Shown here: positions 1-5,863 of the stretch, piece after piece
How the letters are laid out: each line of letters starts with the position of its first letter
Position numbering within the stretch: the stretch's first letter is position 1
From: Planctomycetota bacterium
GTDB taxonomy: Bacteria > Planctomycetota > Phycisphaerae > UBA1845
Length of the DNA stretch: 5,863 bases
Direction: 5' to 3'
Assembly (NCBI GenBank): GCA_022566435.1
Contig: JADFIX010000303.1
Coordinates: 1 to 5,863, forward strand
Translations under genes and position numbers: made by a program
Notes under the pieces: model-generated
The model's input: only the letters and a program-made list of their open reading frames with translations
What the model was told of the DNA's origin: nothing
The model's database searches: none

Positions 1-9
1 TCGGAACAT
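1..9 (-). CDS. Probable start of a gene downstream of mfd, cut by the left edge
   Basis: On the minus strand an ATG at positions 9-7 is followed by TTC CGA (Met-Phe-Arg), after which the window ends. It is preceded at 5 bases by GGGAGG, a near-ideal Shine-Dalgarno sequence. It lies 51 bases beyond the mfd stop codon on the same strand, with no hairpin terminator visible between them, so co-transcription with mfd is likely. Only three codons can be read and the product cannot be identified. In several phyla a peptidyl-prolyl isomerase or SurA-type chaperone gene follows mfd, which makes that a possibility, but nothing in the visible bases tests it. The call rests on the ribosome binding site and spacing alone. 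Confidence 0.45.
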
Positions 10-14
10 AGCAG

Positions 15-20
15 CCTCCC
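15..20 (-). promoter_or_regulatory. Shine-Dalgarno sequence of the left-edge gene
   Basis: The minus strand reads GGGAGG here, 5 bases before the ATG at positions 9-7. This is the strongest ribosome binding site in the window and the main reason for calling a gene start at the left edge. It contrasts with mfd, which has no recognisable Shine-Dalgarno sequence. Confidence 0.5.
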
Positions 21-60
21 AGCCAAACGAAGACAAACAAACAGAAAACCGTGCGAACCG

Positions 61-3000
61 TCATGGAGCAACCTCCGTCCTGGACATGGCTTTGCGAAAC
101 ATATTTCTCAATATCGGCAAGAGTGACGATGGAGCAAGATATCCCGCGGGAGGCCGCAAATGAACGGTCTCCATATCCGGCATGCGAACCGTCCCGGGCG
201 CATCAGAAAAAACGGGCTCCGCATTCGTCATACGATCGACCTTGAACACGACATCGGGCGGCGCGAGTTTGATCGACTTGATTCCAAACCGACGCGCTCC
301 CACGCGGATATCCGCAACCTCCAAGAGCCGAACCACGCTGGGTGGGATCGGCCCGAACGCATCGACCAAATCCGCCTCCAACTGGCGAAGATCGGCGGGC
401 ACCGCACACGCCACGATCCGCCGATAGATTTCGATTCTCGACCGCTCGGCATGAATATAGTGGGTGGGAATGTGGGCCGCCACCCCCAGATCGACCTGGA
501 CCGCGGGCAGCGACGTGTCCGGCTCGTTCCGTAGGCGGCGCACCGTCTGATCGAGAAGGCGGCAATACAGCTCATACCCGACGGCGCCGATGTGTCCGCT
601 CTGTTCCTTGCCGAGCAAATTGCCGGTCCCGCGGATTTCCAAATCGCGCATGGCGATCCGGAAACCCGCGCCGAGCTCACTGAATTCCTCGATCGTCTTG
701 AGACGCTTGGTGGCCTTGGGCGTGGGCGAGTGCTTAGGTGATAGAAGAAGATAGCAGTAGGCCCGGTGACTTGACCGCCCCACCCGACCCCGCAACTGGT
801 GCAAGTCCGCCAAGCCGAAACGTTCGGCGCGGTTGATGAATATCGTGTTGACCGAGGGAATGTCGATACCGCTTTCGATAATCGTCGTCGCCACAAGAAC
901 GTCGGCCTCACGACGCACGAAACGAAGCATCACCTCTTCCAACTCGCCGTCCTTCATCTGACCGTGACCGAACACCACGCGGGCCTCGGGCACAATCCGC
1001 TGCACGGTGGCAGCCATCGCCGCGATGGACCGGACGAAGTTGTGAACGAAGTACACCTGCCCGTCACGATTCAATTCGCGCAGAATGGCGTTGCGGATGA
1101 GCGCCTCGTCGAAAAGCCTCACTTGTGTAGCGATCGCACGGCGATCCACCGGTGGTGTATGGAGCGAGCTGATATCGCGAATTCCCACGACGGCCATATG
1201 CAGCGTTCGGGGGATCGGCGTCGCGGTAAGCGTGAGCACGTCTACGGTGGCGCGCATGGCTTTGAGTCGTTCCTTGGCTTCGACACCGAATCGTTGCTCC
1301 TCATCGATCACGATGAGCCCGAGATTCGCAAACGCGACGTCTTTGCTGAGCAGCCGGTGGGTGCCGATCACAATGTCGATCCGTCCCTTCTTCACATCGT
1401 CGACGATAGACTTCTGCTCCTTGCTCGAACGAAAACGCGACAAACACGCCACTTCAAACGGATACTCCCCGAACCTCTCTCGAAATGACCGGTAGTGTTG
1501 CTCGGCCAGCACCGTGGTCGGCACCAGAATGGCCGCCTGTCGGCCATACTCGACGACTTTGAACACCGCACGCATCGCCAGCTCTGTCTTTCCGTATCCC
1601 ACGTCGCCGCAGACCAGACGATCCATCGGCCGACGGCGAATCAGATCCTCGCGAATGGCGTCGGCGACCAGAAGTTGGTCTTCCGTTTCGTCATAGAGAA
1701 ACGAGGCTTCAAACTCGCGTTGCCATTGGGTATCGGGCGGGTAGGCGGTTCCTTCGTTCTGTTCGCGCATGGCCTGAATGCGAAGCAGCGATTCCGCGAG
1801 ATCGGCGATCGCGTCGACCACCTGTTGTTTGGTTTTGTTCCACCGCTTACCGCCAAGCGTGGAGAGTTGCGGTTTTTTCCCTCCGGTGCCCACGTATTGT
1901 TGAACCAGATCGATTTGCGAGGTCGGCACATGGACCATCGCCTTGTCCGCGAATTCGAGACCGAGAAACTCCTCCTGCCGCCCGCCGTCGCCTGTCTGCA
2001 TGGTTTCCAGGCCGCGGTAGACGGCGATTCCGTGCATCAAGTGAACGACAAGATCGCCCGGCTTCAGATCCAGCCACGACTCGACGGCCCGACCCGCATA
2101 CATCTTGCGGACGCGCCGTTTTTGCCTGAGGCGATGAAAAACTTCATGGTGCGGTACGACAACCGTTCGCGTGGCACACCATTCGAACCCTCGGTGGATC
2201 ACCCCGATTTCGAGACGGACGGAACGAATCCGATCGGGCGCCTTCTCGAGTATCATTTCTCGCAATCGTTGCCGCTCGCCCTCGTTGTCGCAAAACACAT
2301 GCACTTCATGGTCTGTCGCGACACGACAGAGTTCGGACACGGCGTCCGACGCGCTTTCGGTAAATCGGGTGACCGAACTCACGTCAAAAGAAAAGGTCGA
2401 TTCATCACCGACACCGCTCGCCACGAAGGCCTGCAAATGCATCTGTGGGAAACGGTGCGCCGCGGCCAAGACATCTTTGACGTTGAACATCGACTCGTCG
2501 GATCCAAGCCGAACACGTAGCGTCTCACCCATCTCCTGAATTTCGCCGGGCGCGTCGAGTACGATAAGGGCGTCGTCGGGGAGGTATTCGAAAAAATTCG
2601 CCGCCGGAATGACGTCGGATTTCGGTTGAACCGGCATTGCCACTACGCCCGCGGTGGTGAGGGATTCGATCGATCTTTGCGTACCGCAGTCGATCCGCCG
2701 GATGGATTCGATTTGATCATCGAAGAACTGAACGCGAACCGGGTTGTCGTCGCCGAGAATGAACAGGTCGACAATATCGCCCCGCTGCGCGATATCCCCC
2801 GGCGATTCGACCAGATCGAGCCGTTCGTAACCGCGATCCACCGCCCATGCGGTCAATGCCTCGGGGGACGATTCTGCCAGACCGACGATCGGCGATCCGA
2901 CACGAAAGCCGATCGTGTTCAATCCGAGAACATCGGGCGAGGGTACGGGCTGCATCAACGCCTGCACCGGCGCTACCACCACCCGGCAATCGGCTCTGCT

Positions 3001-3342
3001 CGAAAGGTCCTTCGGCGGGTTGAGCAATCCGTGGCACAAGCGAAGGCGTTCGGCGCCGATTTCTCCACTGGCCGCACCCTCGCCGGGTAGGGCCTCCCAG
3101 GCGGGAAAGACGTCGCACTTGCGCCCGAGAAAGAACTCGAGGTCGTCGCGGGTGTTGTCGGCCTGCTCGATATGGGCGGTGACGTAAACAATCGTTCGAC
3201 TCGAGCCGCCGCACGTCATCGCCGTAACCATCGGCGCAGACGACCCCCACAGGCCTGAAACATTGACCACCCCCTCGCGCCGAGAAAGGCGAGTTTTCAG
3301 GTCTATCAGTCTCTGGTCTACGGCGATCGACTCGATCACCAT
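61..3342 (-). CDS. mfd: Transcription-repair coupling factor Mfd (ATP-dependent DNA translocase)
   Basis: Mfd binds RNA polymerase stalled at template-strand lesions, pushes it off the DNA with an ATP-driven translocase, and recruits UvrA to start nucleotide excision repair. From the ATG at 3342 the protein has 1093 residues, close to the family's usual 1100-1150. In order: a UvrB-like module (about 20-310, with RGDIVDLF at 187-194 followed by an FFDD..IESIRR stretch); a poorly conserved linker domain (about 320-420); the CarD-like RNA-polymerase-interaction domain (about 423-485, LKPGDLVVH then a VPTSQIDLVQ segment); then the RecG-like translocase. Its motifs are GDVGYGKTE (579-587, Walker A lysine 585), PTTVLAEQH (608-616), DEEQRFG (680-686), TATPIPRTL (706-714), ATTIIESGIDIPS (818-830) and QLRGRVGRS (849-857). 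The TRG motif lies at 893-916 and the C-terminal autoinhibitory domain follows from about 955. All catalytic motifs are intact. The open frame extends upstream to a TTG at 3432, but those 30 extra residues resemble nothing in Mfd, and the ATG start aligns well with the E. coli N-terminus. A GTG at 3345 is a further alternative. Confidence 0.97.
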   Translation of the reverse strand: MVIESIAVDQRLIDLKTRLSRREGVVNVSGLWGSSAPMVTAMTCGGSSRTIVYVTAHIEQADNTRDDLEFFLGRKCDVFPAWEALPGEGAASGEIGAERLRLCHGLLNPPKDLSSRADCRVVVAPVQALMQPVPSPDVLGLNTIGFRVGSPIVGLAESSPEALTAWAVDRGYERLDLVESPGDIAQRGDIVDLFILGDDNPVRVQFFDDQIESIRRIDCGTQRSIESLTTAGVVAMPVQPKSDVIPAANFFEYLPDDALIVLDAPGEIQEMGETLRVRLGSDESMFNVKDVLAAAHRFPQMHLQAFVASGVGDESTFSFDVSSVTRFTESASDAVSELCRVATDHEVHVFCDNEGERQRLREMILEKAPDRIRSVRLEIGVIHRGFEWCATRTVVVPHHEVFHRLRQKRRVRKMYAGRAVESWLDLKPGDLVVHLMHGIAVYRGLETMQTGDGGRQEEFLGLEFADKAMVHVPTSQIDLVQQYVGTGGKKPQLSTLGGKRWNKTKQQVVDAIADLAESLLRIQAMREQNEGTAYPPDTQWQREFEASFLYDETEDQLLVADAIREDLIRRRPMDRLVCGDVGYGKTELAMRAVFKVVEYGRQAAILVPTTVLAEQHYRSFRERFGEYPFEVACLSRFRSSKEQKSIVDDVKKGRIDIVIGTHRLLSKDVAFANLGLIVIDEEQRFGVEAKERLKAMRATVDVLTLTATPIPRTLHMAVVGIRDISSLHTPPVDRRAIATQVRLFDEALIRNAILRELNRDGQVYFVHNFVRSIAAMAATVQRIVPEARVVFGHGQMKDGELEEVMLRFVRREADVLVATTIIESGIDIPSVNTIFINRAERFGLADLHQLRGRVGRSSHRAYCYLLLSPKHSPTPKATKRLKTIEEFSELGAGFRIAMRDLEIRGTGNLLGKEQSGHIGAVGYELYCRLLDQTVRRLRNEPDTSLPAVQVDLGVAAHIPTHYIHAERSRIEIYRRIVACAVPADLRQLEADLVDAFGPIPPSVVRLLEVADIRVGARRFGIKSIKLAPPDVVFKVDRMTNAEPVFSDAPGTVRMPDMETVHLRPPAGYLAPSSLLPILRNMFRKAMSRTEVAP

Positions 3343-3355
3343 CACGTTAGGGCTG

Positions 3356-3384
3356 ATTCTACGTCCGATAGGCCCGTTCGCCAA
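3356..3384 (-). promoter_or_regulatory. Candidate sigma-70-type promoter of mfd
   Basis: On the minus strand TTGGCG (3384-3379, four of six matches to TTGACA) is followed after exactly 17 bases by TAGAAT (3361-3356, five of six matches to TATAAT). Transcription would begin near 3349, only about 6-7 bases before the ATG at 3342, giving an almost leaderless mRNA. That fits the absence of a Shine-Dalgarno sequence before this ATG, and would rule out the TTG at 3432 as the start. The match is by eye; hexamer pairs of this quality also occur by chance. Confidence 0.4.
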
Positions 3385-3515
3385 ACCGACGTTATGGGCC
3401 AACCAATTCACCACAATCCCTTCAATCGACAACTTCGGACAAGTCGCGACACACCTGTTCTAGTATCCCGACGAAAGCGCCTCTATGCTGAATGGAACGT
3501 TGACTAAAGCATGTT

Positions 3516-3530
3516 CGGCCCTGCGGGCCG
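3516..3530. repeat. Perfect GC-rich inverted repeat in the divergent intergenic region
   Basis: CGGCCC and GGGCCG flank a three-base TGC centre, giving a perfect 6-bp stem with a tight loop. It lies between the two divergent genes, 86 bases before the ATG of the rightward gene and about 130 bases upstream of the proposed mfd transcription start. It could be a protein-binding operator or an RNA hairpin in the 5' leader of the rightward gene. No run of T follows on either strand, so it is not a standard intrinsic terminator. A stem this short in GC-rich DNA could be chance. Confidence 0.3.
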
Positions 3531-3590
3531 TAATCACTTGGTCTGATTTCGATCGTCGAATCCGCTCGACGAATCTGATTGCCGTGTAAC

Positions 3591-3594
3591 GGAG
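3591..3594 (+). promoter_or_regulatory. Shine-Dalgarno sequence of the secreted-protein gene
   Basis: GGAG lies 7 bases before the ATG at 3602, the expected spacing. It fixes the start at 3602, which is also the start that yields a complete signal peptide. Confidence 0.7.
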
Positions 3595-3601
3595 TTGTCA
3601 C

Positions 3602-5515
3602 ATGATCGCGAGATACAAACCGGCGACCGTTCTTTCGATTGGGCTGCTGACTTCCGTCGTCTGGGCAGGGGAAACAACCAAGTCATTTACGCTCAGTCGA
3701 TTCATCCCCGCCGACTCATGGATGCTCTATAACGCGGCGCCCAATCCGGAATGTGAGTGGATCTGTGCCAAGCAAGCGAAAATTATGGACGCTCTATGGG
3801 ACAGTGGGATCGATCGCGATGTGATGGGCATCATCCTTTCGGTCGTCCCGCAGGAGCACCTGGCCGCCACCCAGGCCACGCTGGATAAGTTCTCCGCGCT
3901 GGCCCGAGCCGTTCGATGGGCTGACTTGTTCGGGGGAGAGGTCGCATTTTCGGAGCGCATTACCGACGGGCTCGTACCGCGTGAGATTATTTTTCTCGCC
4001 CGCGGTTCCAATAACAGCAACAAGAGCAACGCCAAGGCCATCGCCGCCCTCATGGAGGAGTTGGCAGGCCTGATGGACAAACTCGCATTCAGCGAAAGCA
4101 AGACCGAAGGTGCCCGTACTTGGACACTGGGTATCTCTGAGACCGACCCACACGAAGGCGTGCCTACTTTCACGCTCTTTCTGAAGAACGACATTCTAGG
4201 CATGGCGTTTGGTTCCCATCCGACCGACGACGTGTTCGCCCTAATGGAAGGCAAAGCCGGAGCCCGGGCCATCGTCGATCGACCCCGATTCAAGAATGCC
4301 ATCAGCGAAGTCAAGTCCGCCAAAGATGCGATCAGTTTCTACGACATAAAGACGATGATGGGCCAGATCCCCAGGCTCATCAAGAACCATGTCTACGTGA
4401 CGAACCGTGACGGAAAAGACGAATTAGAGAAGGTTTTGGAAGTGGTCCAAAGTGCCGTCGAGATGTGCAACATCGTTGACTACATCATCACCACGGTCGA
4501 AACGGAAGGCGTTCGGCAATTGACGCATACGGTCACCCGCGTGCGGGAAGACAAAATCAACAGCCCGCTGGCCAAGGCCTTCTTCGATCGAAAGGCCTTT
4601 GACCGCTTTGATCAATACATCCCGGCAGAGGCGAAATCGTTCAGTTTGAGCACGACCGTGGATGTCGGAAAGCTATACGGCGTCCTCACGTCGTTCATAC
4701 AGCAGCAGGTTCCGGGCGGAGAGGAAGTCATTACGAAATGGAACGAGATGCTCGCCGGGTTCGGACTGGACCCGCAACGCGACATTTTCGACTGGCTGAG
4801 CGGTGAAATCATCACGGTTTCGATGCCGCCCGCCTTTGTGTCGCCGATGGGTGGTGACGATTCCGTCTTGATGATCCGAGTCAAGGACTCCGCGCTCGCC
4901 GCCGCGAAAGTTCGCGCGACCATTGAATTCCTCCAGCAGCTAGCGTCGGGTGCCGGACAGCCGCTGTCGATCACCGAGGCGGATTTGGCGACCGGCGGAT
5001 TTACGCAGATCTCGCACCCGCTCGCCATGTTCCTCAGGCCGGTGATCGGCGTACACGACGAATGGCTGATGGTCGGTACGTCCGCCAAGGCGGTCGACAA
5101 ATGCTTGAAAGTCGCTGCCGGAAAGGCGCCGTCGATCAAGAAAAATCACCGCTTCATGGAGGAGGGTCTCCTCCCCAAGGGGGCCGTTCTTTCCGCGAGC
5201 TTCACAGACACCTCGAAGTTCGGTCAAGAATTGGGGTCCATGATGGGCATGGCCAGCCTACTCGGCGGTGGGCTTGTGGCGATGATTCCGGATGATAACG
5301 CCGATGCCAAGAAACTAAAAAATGCGGCTCAAAAGACACTTTCGATCCTGATGAAACTGGCCCCGATTCTCCAGACAATCGACTACTATAGCTCCGAATC
5401 ATCCGTGACGACCCGTAGCGGCAACGCCATCCTTTGCGAGCGTGTGGTTACGTATAAGAAGCCCAAGCCCAAGAAAGAAACGGCGACGGCTCAGGTCGGT
5501 CCGGGATCGAAGTAG
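3602..5515 (+). CDS. Exported protein of unknown function with two internal repeats (DUF3352-like)
   Basis: Function unknown. The 637-residue product begins with a clear Sec signal peptide: positive residues R4 and K6, a hydrophobic core at about 8-20, and a likely signal peptidase I site after V-W-A at residue 22. No later membrane segment is evident, so the mature protein is probably periplasmic or surface-exposed. The body is two diverged copies of one unit, about 33-318 and 338-620. Matching landmarks, in the same order, are FIPADS and YIPAEA (34-39, 340-345); WADLFGGEV and IFDWLSGEI (106-114, 395-403); a DILGMAFGS and DEWLMVGTS strand (197-205, 486-494) followed by a helix, GKA, and RPRF or NHRF; and a final helix leading into VDYIITT or IDYYSSE. 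The last 19 residues are lysine-rich and probably disordered. The layout recalls DUF3352-type proteins common in Planctomycetota; this is memory of the pattern, not a database hit. Five cysteines are scattered and no catalytic motif or metal site is apparent. It is transcribed divergently from mfd and appears monocistronic in the window. Coding status is very secure; function is not. Confidence 0.93.
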   Translation: MIARYKPATVLSIGLLTSVVWAGETTKSFTLSRFIPADSWMLYNAAPNPECEWICAKQAKIMDALWDSGIDRDVMGIILSVVPQEHLAATQATLDKFSALARAVRWADLFGGEVAFSERITDGLVPREIIFLARGSNNSNKSNAKAIAALMEELAGLMDKLAFSESKTEGARTWTLGISETDPHEGVPTFTLFLKNDILGMAFGSHPTDDVFALMEGKAGARAIVDRPRFKNAISEVKSAKDAISFYDIKTMMGQIPRLIKNHVYVTNRDGKDELEKVLEVVQSAVEMCNIVDYIITTVETEGVRQLTHTVTRVREDKINSPLAKAFFDRKAFDRFDQYIPAEAKSFSLSTTVDVGKLYGVLTSFIQQQVPGGEEVITKWNEMLAGFGLDPQRDIFDWLSGEIITVSMPPAFVSPMGGDDSVLMIRVKDSALAAAKVRATIEFLQQLASGAGQPLSITEADLATGGFTQISHPLAMFLRPVIGVHDEWLMVGTSAKAVDKCLKVAAGKAPSIKKNHRFMEEGLLPKGAVLSASFTDTSKFGQELGSMMGMASLLGGGLVAMIPDDNADAKKLKNAAQKTLSILMKLAPILQTIDYYSSESSVTTRSGNAILCERVVTYKKPKPKKETATAQVGPGSK

Positions 5516-5599
5516 CACGCATCTCGACCCTCTCGTCACGCACGACGCGACGCACATGGAATACACCACGGCTCACTGTGGGGGCGGCCGTACCGACGA
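5516..5599. other. Convergent intergenic gap, no clear terminator
   Basis: These 84 bases separate the 3' ends of the plus-strand secreted-protein gene and the minus-strand oxidoreductase gene. The best hairpin is CCAC (5566-5569) with GTGG (5578-5581) around an 8-base loop. It is weak and has no T-run on either side. Termination here may depend on Rho or on transcript collision; the sequence does not show which. Confidence 0.5.
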
Positions 5600-5863
5600 T
5601 TATCCCAGAGCGTCAGCCATGTATTGGATCAGATGGCGAGGCGCGACATCCGTGTGATGCTCGATCTGGCACCGGCAACTGAATCCCGAGACGGCGATCG
5701 ACGCGCCACCGCGAGACCGCACTGCGGGAAACAACCGTTCTTCACCGATTGCCCGAGCTATTTCGTAGTGTTTCTTCTCATGTCCAAACGAGCCCGCCAT
5801 GCCGCAGCACCCGCTGTTGACGCCGCATGACCCCTCGGCCCCAATTCGCTGTACAAGCGCCAA
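5600..5863 (-). CDS. C-terminal part of an FAD-linked oxidase / Fe-S oxidoreductase (CCG domain), cut by the right edge
   Basis: The frame is open from the window edge to a TAA at 5602-5600, so the 87 visible residues are the C-terminus of a longer protein whose start lies beyond 5863. The fragment has SCG (12-14), GCCGMAGSFGHEK (18-30), an HYE..RAIGEERLFPAV stretch (32-48) and GFSCRCQIEHHT (60-71). This combination marks the C-terminal cysteine-rich domain of YdiJ-type proteins: large D-2-hydroxyacid dehydrogenases with an N-terminal FAD-binding domain, ferredoxin-type clusters and a final CCG domain. A stand-alone GlcF- or GlpC-like Fe-S subunit is an alternative, since the FAD part is not visible. 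Such enzymes oxidise substrates such as D-lactate, glycolate or D-2-hydroxyglutarate and pass electrons to the respiratory chain; the substrate here cannot be told. A CxC pair (63 and 65) stands where I expect a single cysteine. Confidence 0.85.
   Translation of the reverse strand: MALVQRIGAEGSCGVNSGCCGMAGSFGHEKKHYEIARAIGEERLFPAVRSRGGASIAVSGFSCRCQIEHHTDVAPRHLIQYMADALG

Noticed and set aside
20..50. T-rich stretch on the minus strand downstream of mfd, considered as a terminator
   Set aside because: No stem-loop precedes it, and a well-placed ribosome binding site follows, which argues for read-through.
52..193. Repeated 11-mer TGCGAACCGTC at 52-62 and 183-193
   Set aside because: A single short pair with no flanking similarity; it falls at unrelated positions of mfd and its downstream gap.
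228..911. A 227-codon minus-strand open frame overlapping the 3' part of mfd
   Set aside because: It is an alternative frame of mfd on the same strand. The mfd frame there encodes the conserved helicase and TRG motifs, and no frameshift is needed.
1495..2520. A 341-codon plus-strand open frame, with another of 229 codons at 799-1488
   Set aside because: Both lie entirely antisense to mfd, whose motifs are intact across the same bases. Their translations are His/Arg-rich with no recognisable domain. Long antisense frames are common opposite GC-rich genes.
3462..3467. GATACT on the minus strand as a -10 element for the longer mfd form starting at 3432
   Set aside because: The hexamer 17 bases upstream (CAGCAT) does not resemble a -35 element, and the candidate nearer to 3342 is better.
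3500..3536. TTGACT (3500-3505) with TAATCA (3531-3536) as a promoter for the rightward gene
   Set aside because: The spacer would be 25 bases, far beyond the usual 16-18, and no -10-like hexamer occurs at the right distance.
3548..3560. TTCGA-TCG-TCGAA inverted repeat
   Set aside because: Only 5-bp arms built from the very common TCGA/CGATCG words of this window, so probably chance.
3727..4323. A 198-codon minus-strand open frame
   Set aside because: It is antisense to the secreted-protein gene, has a serine/arginine-rich low-complexity translation and no ribosome binding site, and the sense frame shows clear protein repeats.
5566..5581. CCAC...GTGG hairpin in the convergent gap, considered as a bidirectional terminator
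   Set aside because: Only four base pairs, an 8-base loop and no T-run on either strand.

Overview
The window holds two complete genes, a fragment of a third at the right edge, and probably the first codons of a fourth at the left edge. No mobile element, CRISPR array, rRNA or tRNA was seen. The organism is a bacterium of moderately high GC. The Mfd sequence, around the RNA-polymerase-binding domain and the helicase motifs, reads like planctomycete Mfd proteins as I remember them, and the large secreted protein has the look of planctomycete DUF3352-type proteins. Planctomycetota is therefore my best guess; it rests on memory, not on a search.

Layout. Positions 61-3342 on the minus strand encode the transcription-repair coupling factor Mfd, complete from the UvrB-like module to the C-terminal regulatory domain. 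About 50 bases beyond its stop, a strong Shine-Dalgarno sequence followed by ATG suggests that another gene of the same transcription unit starts at position 9 and leaves the window. Positions 3343-3601 form a divergent intergenic region. It has a plausible sigma-70-type promoter for mfd that would give an almost leaderless mRNA, a short perfect GC-rich inverted repeat, and a good ribosome binding site for the rightward gene. Positions 3602-5515 on the plus strand encode a 637-residue exported protein of unknown function, made of two diverged copies of one unit of about 285 residues. After an 84-base convergent gap with no convincing terminator, positions 5600-5863 on the minus strand carry the C-terminal 87 residues of an FAD-linked oxidase/Fe-S oxidoreductase with a CCG cysteine motif.

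How the genes relate. Mfd acts in the cytoplasm: it removes RNA polymerase stalled at DNA damage and recruits UvrA. The duplicated protein is predicted to act outside the cytoplasm, and the right-hand gene is a redox enzyme, so nothing in the sequence ties the three into one pathway. They look like ordinary chromosomal neighbours in divergent and convergent orientation. I do not see a new multi-gene system here. The points most worth a second look are the internal duplication of the secreted protein, the near-leaderless arrangement at the mfd start, and the high frequency of the palindrome CGATCG across the window.
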